Assembly (NCBI RefSeq): GCF_963924675.1
Contig: NC_089222.1
Location: forward strand, 135,248,281 to 135,312,280
Direction: 5' to 3'
DNA length: 64,000 nucleotides
Source of the DNA: Phocoena phocoena
Lineage: Eukaryota; Chordata; Mammalia; Artiodactyla; Phocoenidae
Shown in pieces: positions 48,584 to 58,947 of the stretch (positions are counted from its first letter, which is position 1; each line of letters starts with the position of its first letter). Both the position numbers and the translations under genes were made by a program. The notes under the pieces are model-generated. The model did not search any database. It saw only the letters and a program-made list of their open reading frames with translations, and had not been told where the DNA came from.

Positions 48584-49415
48584 AGGATAAAGTCTAAACC
48601 TTTATGCACAGTCTAAAGAGTGCTCTATGCTCTGTCCCTATTGACCTTTCTAATTTTTCCTCTTCTCCAGCTACACCTCACCTTTCCCAATTCCGGCTAC
48701 CTGCACCTCAAAATGTTGTCCTTTTGTCACATGCACTTACCTTGACATTTCGTTTCCCCCAAGCAAGCATTTTCCTTTGCCCTCTTCCTCTGCCTCCCCT
48801 ACTCTGGTTCTGGCTGATACCCTTCTAGGCCAAACTGGACCTACCTGAGGCGGAAGGTCCTGCCACAGCTGTTAGTCATTTTCTCTCTGATCCCACCCCC
48901 TCTCAAACTTTTTTGAGTGTACTTCTTTCCATCTATTTTCCAGGTCCCTTGATTTACAATTCTTAATTTCACAAGTCTGTCATAACAGGAAAGCATTTTA
49001 CATCCCTCTTGTGACTTAAGCTTATTCATGCTAATGTTTTACATGTTGAACCTTCTTAGCCATAATTCAGTGAAACATTTGAACAAACGGGGTGAGATAT
49101 CTGTTTGGAGCCTTCTGCTCTATCAGAAATGGTATTATAGATTGGTCTACCCAAGGAATAACCTGATTTCCTTTAATAACTACATGAATGATACCCATTT
49201 TCCTTATTAGGAAATTCTTCTGCTATCATCTAGATTTGGGGTTATATATGGCTAAGTTCATCAGATAAGTGATCTTTAGATAAGTAAGCTGAGTTGTGCT
49301 TAGCTTATGTAAAGTATGCTTTAGAATGACTTCTGGTTTTATCTGACCCACACCTGTCACTATCCGCACCCCCTCCCCCCATGCACACACCCATACTGCC
49401 CATCCCCACACACAC
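48584..49415. other. Intron, no clear features
   Basis: 48600-48830 is C/T-rich and L2-like. The rest is unassigned. Confidence 0.35.
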
Positions 49416-49417
49416 AG

Positions 49418-49560
49418 AGGAATGCTTACTGAGTACCTGTCCCAGCTCAGGTATTTTGCAAGGGACTTTCACATATCCCATCTAATTTGTTTTCCACAAT
49501 TCTGTGAGATAGATGGTAAATACCCTTATGTCACAGATGAGAAAGCAGAACCTCACATTT
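49418..49560 (-). repeat. MIR fragment
   Basis: ggaatgcttactgagtacct.. ttttccacaattctgtgaga, then gtcacagatgagaaagcaga matches reverse MIR. Confidence 0.7.
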
Positions 49561-50374
49561 GCTACATTTGTAGTAATGGAAACATTATAAGTCATATTGG
49601 ATAGCTGAACTTAAATAAAAAAATTCTTGAGTTACCGCAAAAGTAAATAGGAGGATAACATTATGAACTGACACTTGGTATAAATGAACATGTATCAGGT
49701 AGGCACACTTCAGGGCTTTGGTCCACCTTTTAATTCTAGAAGAAGCAAGAGTTATTTGTGAAGGATTATTCTAGATATGGCTTAAAGTTCCTTCAAATTC
49801 TGAGGTCCCATAACTCTAGGCAGTTGCAGCAATGTTAGAAATATCAGGAAGTTATGGCTCTAATTATTGCTCGGAAAATGAAATCTATAAACTCCAGTAT
49901 TGTGTTCATATTGGTTTTATTATGAAATATATTACCTTTTAGATTTCTTCTCAAGTTTGAGATTCAGTTTGCAAAGCCATTAACTGCTGTATAATTATAC
50001 TGCAAATTATGGGTTTGAGTTCGATGGACCTTTAGGCACTGGCTTTGCTGGTAACTGTAACCTCTTATAATTACTGTCAAGATGCAATCCAGATGCTCTT
50101 GGAAATAGACTGTTGAGTCACATCCCGAATGGCCTTTGTCAGATTCAGAAATCTTAGAAAAGACCTAAGTTGGAATGATAAAATGACATTCACTCCTTTG
50201 GTTTTTGGCTTACTTCTTTGTGACATTCCTAAGCCCGATTAAAGAGTTCTAGAACCAAGATTTGTGCAGACAGTGGGGATTGGAACTTGAAAGTGACATA
50301 TCAAAATGTAGCTACTAGCATTTTCTAAAAAAGTCCTCAGTTAGGCATTCAGGCAAGGCTTATTATTTCATGGT
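49561..50374. other. Intron, no features seen
   Basis: No repeat or exon recognised. Confidence 0.35.
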
Positions 50375-50379
50375 TGAGA

Positions 50380-50605
50380 GGTAGTCTAACAAAGGGATTA
50401 AGAGCACAGATTCTGAAGCCAGGCTGTTCAGCTACTGATTGTATGACCATAAGCCAGCTATTTAACTTTAATGCACCTATTTCCTCATTTATAAAATGAG
50501 GTGGATCACAGTTCTTGCCTTGTAGGGTTATTGTGAGGATGTTAAGCACCTAAGACAGTGCCTCACTAAATAGTAAGCACTTTCTGAGAAATGAATATTA
50601 TTATT
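50380..50605 (+). repeat. MIR
   Basis: Nearly complete: taacaaagggattaagagca cagattctgaagccaggctg, gcacctatttcctcatttat, agacagtgcctcactaaata. Confidence 0.85.
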
Positions 50606-50829
50606 TTATCATCACCTATGATTCAATCCTGGATTTATAATTTAAGACAGAAATGAAGGTGTTATATAGTATTATTGCCAATTGATTCTGTGACCTCTTT
50701 TAACTTCTTGGTTGCTCTTTCTATCATCTGGAAGGTTGGCATTTGTCTTAAGCTTGGTAGAGAGGAGAGGACCAGATGCCTGGTAGGTTTAAAGTGCTTT
50801 CATCTACTTACAGAAAAATAGATGTAAGA

Positions 50830-51236
50830 ACTCTTACCTCCAACAACACAAAGAAACAACCTAATTTAAAAAATGGGCAAAAGATGTGACTAGGCATTTC
50901 TGCAAAGAGCATAGTATGAACACTCAAGGAGCACATGAAAAATGTTCAATGTATTGATATTCAGTCAATAGGGAAATGGAAATCTAAAGTATGAGATGCC
51001 ACTTCACACCCATTAGGATGGCTATTAGAAAACAACAGAGTGCTTCCCTGGTGGCGCAGTGGTTGAGAGTCCGCCTGCCGATGCAGGGGGCACGGGTTTG
51101 TGCCCCGGTCCGGGAAGATCCCACATGCCACGGAGCGGCTGGGCCCGTGAGCCATGGCCGCTGAGGCTGTGCGTCCGGAGCCTGCGCTCCGCAACGGGAG
51201 AGGCCACAACAGTGAGAGGCCCGCATACTGCAAAAA

Positions 51237-51287
<51 letters not shown>

Positions 51288-51890
51288 AGTTTTGTCAAGG
51301 ATGTGGAAAAATTGGAATTCCTGGTAGGGATGTAAAATTGTGCTACTGCTCTTCCTCAGTAAGCTAAACATAGAGTTATGTGGCCTAGCAATTTCATTCC
51401 TAGGTATATACCCCAAAGAATTGAAAACAAGTGTTCAAGCAAAAACTTGTATGTGGAATGTTCATAGCAGCACTATTCACAGTAGCCAAAAGGTGGAAAT
51501 AGTCATGTCCGTCGACTTCTGTTTATCAATAGACAAACAAAATTTGGTATATTCTTCTAATGGAATAGTATTCAGCCATAAAGAGGAATGAATGATGCAT
51601 CCACAACATGGAGGAACCTTGAAAACATTATGCTAAGTGAAAGAAACCAGACACAAAAGGCCACATACTCTGTGATCCATTTGTATGAAATATTCAGAAT
51701 AGGCAAATCCGTAGAAAGCAGGTTATTTGCTAGGGACAAGATATGGTGTTTCTTTCAGAGGTGATGAAAATGTTCTGGAACCAGATGTTTGTTGTACAAC
51801 ATTGTGAATGTATTACATGTCGCTGAATTGTCCACTTTAAAATGATTTAAATGGTAAATTTTACATTCTGTGTTTTTAAAAAAGGGAGAA
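50830..51890 (+). mobile_element. Old L1 fragment (plus strand), split by a SINE
   Basis: 50870-51035 and 51290-51890 read as L1 ORF2 3' end and UTR: aaaatgggcaaaagatgtga, cccattaggatggctatta, gtatataccccaaagaattg, ttcatagcagcactattcac. Confidence 0.82.
51041..51288 (+). mobile_element. CHR-type SINE, short young form with (TAAA)n tail
   Basis: tgcttccctggtggcgcagt head, full body, and a tail of about 13 taaa units at 51236-51288. Inserted in the old L1. Confidence 0.94.
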
Positions 51891-52091
51891 AATTAGACAT
51901 GACATTTAGTTTACCCTAATGGCAATTTTGTCAAAATATTTTCTTAAACTATTTTAAAAATAATTTTAGGATGTGATCATTTTCATTTCATATATAATCC
52001 GGTGAAATGTATTACACTTATTCTCTTGTAGATCTAGAAAAGGTAGAAAATGAAAGCAGTGAGAATTTTGATACTTGTTCTTTCCTTAGTG

Positions 52092-52400
52092 CAGAGGTTC
52101 TCAAAATGTAGTCTGGAGCCCCTGGGGATTGTTGAGACCCTTTCAAAGGATCTGCAAGTTCAGATTATTTTGGTAATGATGGTTAAGATGTGATTTCCCT
52201 TTTATACTCTCCTTCTCCATGTGTTCAGTGTAGTTTTCCAGTGGCTTTATGCATTTGATGACATCATTCCTTTGATGGCTAATGTTTTATGTGCTTATAT
52301 ATGTCTATTTTTTAGAATTTCCTAAGGTAAGCTCTTTGGGTTCCTCAGTAATTTTTAAGAATGTAAAAAAGTCCTGAGGCCAGAAAGTTAGAGAATCAGT
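52092..52400. mobile_element. hAT (MER5/Charlie-type) remnant
   Basis: Starts cagaggttctcaaaatgtag and ends tagagaatcagtg, imperfect terminal inverted repeats. Internally tcctttgatggctaatgttt. No coding capacity. Confidence 0.6.
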
Positions 52401-52770
52401 GTCTTAACAAAAATGTTATGTGCTAATAATTTTTTTTAAATGTATGAAGTGCCTACATTATGCATTTTTGAAAATAGAGGGAAAATAATTGTAAGCCAGT
52501 TTTTTTTTTGTTTTTTGTTTTTTGGCTTTTTTTGGTGGTGGTGGTTTTATGTCTTTATTGCTCAGAGTTTATTAGATTTGGAACCAGGGTGTTCTTTTCT
52601 GGACACTGTAAGTCTCCAGTTTAGGAAAAGGATCTCGGTTATTGGTTAAGTCTATAGTTTTTAAATTTGAACACATTTTACAATAGGAATGATATTAGAT
52701 ATGTTGATTAAGGTTACCATATTCAGTTCCCCCAAACTTGTATAACCCATAATGTATTTGAAGCTTCATA
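52401..52770. other. Intron, no features seen
   Basis: T/G-rich simple stretch at 52500-52550; otherwise nothing recognised. Confidence 0.35.
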
Positions 52771-52772
52771 AT

Positions 52773-52993
52773 AACAGCTGATGTTTACTGAGTGCCTACC
52801 ATGTGTAGGCAGTGTTCTAGGTCTTTCCCCATGTGATAACTCATCTAACCCTCCCTATAACTCTGCAGAATAAGTACTGTTATAGTGGTTAAATAATTTA
52901 CCTATGATTCCACAACTGGTAGGTGGCAAATCTAGGTATTAGGACCCACGCAGTCTGGCTTCCAGAGTCTTCACTGTTCGCGCTATGCTATAT
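52773..52993 (-). repeat. MIR
   Basis: Reverse MIR: tttactgagtgcctaccatg, ataactcatctaaccctccc, gacccacgcagtctggcttc. Confidence 0.85.
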
Positions 52994-53482
52994 ACTAGTT
53001 TATGTATGCATTCTGTATAATAATAACTTACTGGGAATATATATAGACAGTTCCCACTTGGAAGGCCCGCCCACACTTCTACCTCATTGTAGTGCTGTGC
53101 GACAGTGGTGCTAGGGTTGGGAGGGGGCCTGGGTCTAGTGCCTAGGGCAGGGTCTCCAGCAAAGAAGTGGTTCAGGGAGACATGGGGAGCAAGAATAGGA
53201 GGTTGGGGAGCTGTAGGGTGCCAAACCTCTTGCCCAGGATGCCTCTGGTCCAGTTTTCTAGTTGGATGTTTCCTTCCTAGGGATTGGCTCAGCTTATGGC
53301 TTACAGGAGCATCTCTCTCCCTTTCTTCAGCCCTTTGAAATAAGTTAGATTTTCACAGTTTTCTCCTAATCTGTCTTTGAGTCATGCGTTTACGCCATTT
53401 GAATGATTCTGCGGGTTTTTACTACCAACTAGAAATGAGAAAAAAGGTTGGGGTGAGGGAAGGTGTTAAAGACAGCCTTTAA
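52994..53482. other. Intron, no features seen
   Basis: GC-richer patch at 53100-53230 without a recognised repeat or exon. Confidence 0.35.
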
Positions 53483-53493
53483 AAAAGTAACTT

Positions 53494-53891
53494 TTTAAGG
53501 GAATTCCCTGGCCGTCCAGTGGGTAAGACACCCATACTCCCAATGCAGGGGACCTGGGTTCAATCCCTGGTTGGGGAACTAGATCGCGCGTGCGTGCTGC
53601 AACTGAGTTCTCATGCCACAATTAAGAAGCCCACAAGGGCTTCCCTGGTGGTGCAGTGGTTGAGAGTCTGCCTGCCGATGCAGGGGACACGGGTTCGTGC
53701 CCTGGTGCGGGAAGATCCCACATGCTGCAGAGTGGCTGGGCCTGTCCCGCATGCTGCAACTAAAAAAAAAAAAAAAGATCCTGCATGCCATGACGAAGAT
53801 CACGTGCTGCAACTAAGAACTGGTGGAGCCTAAGTAAATAAATACTAAAACAAAAAACACAAAAAACAGTTGGCTAAGATTAAAAAATAAT
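53494..53891 (+). mobile_element. CHR-type SINE, 'gtccagtgggtaagacaccc' variant, with a SINE inside
   Basis: gggaattccctggccgtcca head at 53499, box B ggttcaatccctggttgggg, tail with extra cagttggctaagatt. Target duplication aaaagtaactt at 53483-53493 and 53892-53902. Confidence 0.88.
53637..53745 (+). mobile_element. 3'-truncated young CHR SINE nested in the previous one
   Basis: gggcttccctggtggtgcag to gtggctgggcctgt, then an abrupt return to cccgcatgctgcaactaa of the outer SINE. It lacks the normal 3' half and its own tail. Confidence 0.8.
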
Positions 53892-54151
53892 AAAAGTAAC
53901 TTAGAAGTAGTAGGTACAGCTGTTAATGGTGATAAGGGTCCTTGGGATTCATATAAAGGAAAAGTTACCAACCTCTAAGAATGTCACCTGCCTTGGTGTG
54001 GGCTGCCCCAGGCTTGTCACCACTGGAGCAAGGAGAGGCGGAATAACCCAGGCCTCTAGCCCTGGACTACAAGGGGAATGTTGCCAAGAGATCTCCCCTG
54101 GGGCTCAAGGATGTGCCCTCCCATCCCACCTCCTGCCTTTCTCTCTCTCTC

Positions 54152-54319
54152 TCTTTTTTTTTTTTTTTTTTTTTTTTTACCTATTTTTTGTTTGTTTGTT
54201 TTGGTTTGGTTTGGCCTCCACATGCGGCTTGCGGGATCTCAGTTCCCTGACCAGGGATTGAACCTGGGCCACAGCAGTGAAAGCCCGGAATCCTAACCAC
54301 TAGCCCACCAGGGAACTCC
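54152..54319 (-). mobile_element. CHR-type SINE, short older variant
   Basis: Long T run at 54152-54178, then tttggcctccacatgcggct tgcgggatctcag, end actagcccaccagggaactc. Confidence 0.86.
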
Positions 54320-55235
54320 CTGATTTTCTCTTCCTAGTATCAGTCTTACTGCCCTGGCTCCCTTTCTAGGTCCAAGATACGCACTGGGGTGATGTAGGAA
54401 GCAGGGGTGGGGCCTGGGGATGGTTCCAGACAGTTTGTGTGATGGAGTGGCTCCACTAGTGTTAAAAATTGGGCGTTTTTGGACTCTTCCTTAAGAGACT
54501 TTCTTTGCTTTGTGGCCATATCCGTTCCTCTGTCCTGAACTCTGGGAGGGAAAGCACGACCCTGCGGGGCCAGTGAGAGGCAGAGCCTGCCCAGGAGTTC
54601 CTGCAGAAACCTGCCACGGGGCAGTAGGTGGTCCCTCCTTCCTGCTTCTTTGAACATCTCTGATTTAAAAGGTTTTTGAAGCTGAATCCTTAAAAAAATA
54701 TTGTATGGACTCCTTGAAGATGCTGGCCAAAGGAGGCCTGGCAGGGGGTGGAGCGGGGGAGGAGGGTGGATACTGTCTCTCCTTTTCCACTTTTGGTGCC
54801 ATGGAGTGGGCTCCAGTCATGTTCATGACTATTGTCCAAACGTCTGGTTTGTTAACATATATCAGAAGCAATGAAAGAAGGTATTTTTGACTATTATTAA
54901 TGTCTGCATGAAAAAGGGCTGTATGTGCTGGTAGTTTCATTTAAACTTTTATGTTTGTGGGTTTATTTTCTACTTAAAAATTGTTTTTATGACGCAATGG
55001 TTATGGTATTAAAATTCCTCTGAGTGGCATCCTGTATATTCAGCTGCCCAAGTCAGAAGCTTATACCTCATTCCGGGATTCCTTCCTCTCCCTTCGCCAC
55101 TTATAATCCAGCACTACTGATCTGGCTTGGTTCTCGAAGTTCCCTCACCCTACTCAGGTACTGCTCTGGTTTGTGACCTGCTCCTTCTCCAGCCAAAAGT
55201 GCCCTCCTTCCTTACCTTTTTCTATAAGAGCAGCA
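54320..55235. other. Intron, no features seen
   Basis: No repeat or exon recognised. Confidence 0.35.
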
Positions 55236-55240
55236 GTTTG

Positions 55241-56230
55241 CAAACATTTTCATCTTAGGACCCCCTTCACGCACCTAAAATGTATTGAAGACTATCAAAG
55301 AGCTTTTGTTTATGTATTCTTCATTGGCATTTCCATATTAAAATTGAAACAGAAAAGTTACCTGTTTTTAACACTTTTGCTTTATTAATTCATTTAAAAA
55401 TAATAAATTCATTACAAGTGAGCATAAATAACTCTTTAATGAAAATAGCTCTATTTTTCATAACAAAGAATTGTAGAGAGATAAGTGGCCCTGTTTTGCG
55501 GTTTTGCAGATCTCTTTAATGTCTGGCCTAGTAGAAGTCAGCAGCACTCTGATCACTGCATACATTCCTCGGGTCACCACAGCTCTCAGCCTTGTCACAC
55601 CCAGCACTGCCTTTTTGTAATGCTTCCTTTAGTCTCATGAGGTTAAATTCATCAATAATATACACATAATTTCAAAACTCTCAATGTAATGCCCCAACTT
55701 TTTTATAAAGAAGCAATCAAAGCATTTCTTTGGCATTTGAATATGTCCGAGCTTGGTCTTGACTGCACCAGAAGACACAGGAGTGAGATGCTCACTGCAA
55801 ATGCACTGACTACCGGTGTACCCTGATGGAGGTGGTTCAGATATTGAGAAGGGCAGTATAGTTAATGATGTGGCTTTTCCGAAATTGTGAACAACTTTTG
55901 GTAAAACTGAAAACAATGTTCTTTTGACATATACTGCTAGCACCCTACTAGGGTGAGGGTGTATAGTAAAAACTTGTAAAAAGTCCTTTGTGTTTATATG
56001 TAAAGTGGAATTTGGTTCTAGGTTCGGAGAGTTATAAATGGATTTTGTTTCCCCCTACAGGAACGTCTAGACAGACGTTCGAGTCACATGGGACAGTTCC
56101 TTGTGTGGGACTGTTCTCAGGAGCCTGTTAAATGCCAGTGGTGCCTCCCAGTGAATGTGACAACCAAAAACACTCCCACATGTTTCTGAACATCCACTGG
56201 GGAGTGGTACAAACCTGTGGAGAACTACTG
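55241..56230 (-). mobile_element. Second hAT remnant related to 46609-48583
   Basis: Start cagcagtttgcaaacatttt, end gtggagaactactg. Shares with the first copy gagaagagtggc..tgttttac and ctttaatgtctggcctagta gaag. More decayed; no transposase frame recognised. Confidence 0.6.
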
Positions 56231-56459
56231 ATTAATGGAATCTTGGCTGGGTTAAAAAACGTTTTTTAAAATGTTGAATGATCATTTTTTAAAAATAATT
56301 TACATTATAAAAGAATTTTGAATTGGGACAATAATCATCTATAATCTTCCCATTCAGCATAATCAGTATTAATATTTTTGTTCCATATTCGTCTTGCCCT
56401 TTTTTTGTTGCTGTTGCTTCTATAAGATAATTTTTCTCATTCAAAAGCAGGATCATTAG

Positions 56460-56667
56460 GGGACTTCCCTGGTGGTCCAGTGGGTAAGACCTCGCACTCC
56501 CAATGCAGGGGGCCCGGTAAGAGTCCGCATGCTGCAACTGAGAAGCCTGCATGTGGCAACTAAACGTGCTGCAACGAAGATCCCTCGTGCCGCAACTAAG
56601 ACCTGGTGCGGCCAAAATAGATAGATAGATAGATAGATAGACAGACAGATAGATAAATATTTTTTAA
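56460..56667 (+). mobile_element. CHR-type SINE lacking box B region
   Basis: ggggacttccctggtggtcc agtgggtaagacctcgcact, then gggggcccggtaagagtccg with box B missing, and a (gata)n tail. Target duplication agcaggatcattag at 56446-56459 and 56671-56684. Confidence 0.88.
56616..56655. repeat. (GATA)n/(GACA)n microsatellite
   Basis: About nine tetranucleotide units at the tail of the SINE. Confidence 0.85.
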
Positions 56668-56692
56668 AAAAGCAGGATCATTAGAAACTACT

Positions 56693-56815
56693 TTTTTTTT
56701 TTCTTTTGCTGTGACGCACACGGCTTTAGGGATCTCAGTTCCCTGACTGGGGATTGAACCTGGGCCATGGCAGTGAAAGTGGTGAATCCTAACCACTAGA
56801 CCACCAGGGAACTCC
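56693..56815 (-). mobile_element. CHR-type SINE, short older variant
   Basis: Poly-T, ctttagggatctcagttccc, end ctagaccaccagggaactcc. Confidence 0.86.
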
Positions 56816-56989
56816 CTGATAAACTCCTTTTTTTTACTTGGCCTGATGCCACTTGATTTTACCTAATTGTATGTCCCCTTTTTAATAACAGGAAAGTCGC
56901 TTTTATTCTTGGCTTTATTCTTAGCACAATCTCATGTAAGATGCGACAGTGCATACTCATGTCTCCTTTCGGTGCCAACATTAGGGCCA

Positions 56990-57245
56990 GGATAGAAGGG
57001 CAAGAGCAGAGCCTGGACTTGTAGGGAGTTGGGTGGCCTTGAACAAGTGACTTAACCTCAAGTATTAAAGAATGTATGTAAAGTTTCTGCCCTGGAGTGA
57101 GTGGAGGTCCTGTCTGGACTCTGCCAGTCTCCAAGGGGACCGCAGGCTTCTGGAGGGCAGGAAAGGTACTTTAGACATCATTTTGTCTCTGGCACTAGCT
57201 TCGTACCTGGCTCTTTGAACAGATGAATGTGGCAGAAAAATTTGG
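56990..57245 (+). repeat. Faint MIR and L2 fragments
   Basis: 56995-57070 MIR-like (ccttgaacaagtgacttaac); 57125-57230 L2-like (ggagggcaggaaaggtactt). Both diverged. Confidence 0.4.
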
Positions 57246-57430
57246 TACTTCATTGGGCTGTGAATAAACTTTCTTTCATTTCTCTCATGGTTATACCTCC
57301 ATTACAAGTAAACAACTATATTAATTGTTGTTCACATCAAACGCCAGTAGACCTTGCCCCAAATGGGCTCACTGATTAGTTCAGGTGAAGATGTTTCTCA
57401 AGTTTTTAGCCCACCTGATTGTTGTATTTT

Positions 57431-57751
57431 TTTTTTTATCTGTTTTAAAGGACAGTTATTTCCTTCGGCCTCATTATTTATTTTTCATTTTTGCTGTGTT
57501 GGATCTTCATTTCTGTTCGAGGGCTTTCTCTAGTTGTGGCAAGTGGGGGCCACTCTTCATCACGGTGCGCGGGCCTCTTACTATCACGGCCTCTCTTGTT
57601 GCGGAGCACAGGCTCCAGACGCGCAGGCTCAGTAGTTGTGGCTCACGGGCACATGCTCTGCGGCACGTGGGATCCTCCCAGACCAGGGCTTGGACCCGTG
57701 TCCCCTGCATTGGCAGGCAGATTCTCAACCACTGAGCCACCAAGGAAGCCC
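57431..57751 (-). mobile_element. Long CHR SINE, mosaic, with extra 3' sequence
   Basis: Between flanks cctgattgttgtatttt (57414) and cctgatggttgtattta (57752) lie an outer T run, about 45 non-SINE bases (57438-57480), an inner T-rich stretch, and the SINE body. The body mixes long-type units (gggctttctctagttgtggc) with young-type units (gagcacaggctccagacgcg). Confidence 0.82.
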
Positions 57752-58168
57752 CCTGATGGTTGTATTTATGTCTAGATATGGCTTCAGTATTGTTTTTACT
57801 GAGGAGTCTGGTTGGTTGATTGATTGTGAAGCCCTGCCTTTGACACTTGTAATTAAATGAGTTCACATTTAGCGTGTTCCTTGAGGAGGGGAGGTGTGTC
57901 AACCTCAAAGGCCGTGGAAGGCTTGAAGTGATGTCTCTAGGACTCACTGGTACCTTTAAGACATCTCTACAGGTATGGTTTTCTTTCCTTGTTATCTTTT
58001 TCTTTAAAAATTTTGTTTTCAGCTGTTACGATTAGAGATTTAGCAGCTCAGTCCCCTTGAATGATTTAATGTGTTACCATTAGAATTCTGAAAGATATAA
58101 TTTGAAAAATGATTTGACTGTGTAGGAGAGTTTCTGGATGCTGAAGACCCAAAGGTTATAGGCTGAAA

Positions 58169-58349
58169 CAGTGGTTCTCCAACTTTGGCATGCATCAGAA
58201 TCACCTAGAGTATCATGATAAAAACTCACTGTTGGGTCCCACCCTATTTCTTATTCTCTAGGTCTGAGGTGGGGCCCAAGAATTTGCATTTACCAGCTCC
58301 CTGTTTATGCTGGTGCTGTAGGTCTGGGACAAGACTTCGGGAACCACTG
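58169..58349 (+). mobile_element. MER5A-like hAT element
   Basis: cagtggttctccaactttgg catgcatcagaatcacctag to gacttcgggaaccactg, a near-complete MER5A with both terminal repeats. Confidence 0.88.
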
Positions 58350-58947
58350 AGCTAAAGTGTTGAAGTCCATTAAAGGTATTAACATGGAGGGAGATATGGG
58401 ACCCAGCATGTTTCAGGAGAATCCCTTTGAGCTCCCCTAAGCTATTTAGAATAATGAAGAAAAACTGGTTTTGGTACATGAAGAGAAGGGCATAAACCCT
58501 TGAAAATACTGTTTGATAGTTGTAACGGTCATTCAAATTAAGATAAAATTGGAAAGTAATTTTTAGAAGTTTGTTTTACCTTTTTAAGAAATAAGTAGTG
58601 CATGTTCATAATGGGAAGTGTGTAAAATACAGAGAATTTCGATTCTAGAAGTGATGAAAAATTTTGCAAAATTGTATTTTATCACTTGAAAATATCTCCT
58701 GTTAATTTTTTGATAATTTCTATTCAATATGCATAGGACTTTTATTTTTGTTTTTCCCCCCAAAACGAAGTTTTTATTATCAAATCATATATGCTCATTA
58801 TAATGAAAGAAAAAGATCATAAAGAACACTTAATTTTTCTAGACAGAACCACTGTTAATTTCCTGTAATTTATTATTAGAGATCTCTTTCTATGAATATG
58901 CCTATTGCTATGTATTATCCTGACCACGATTTTAAAACCTAATTTTT

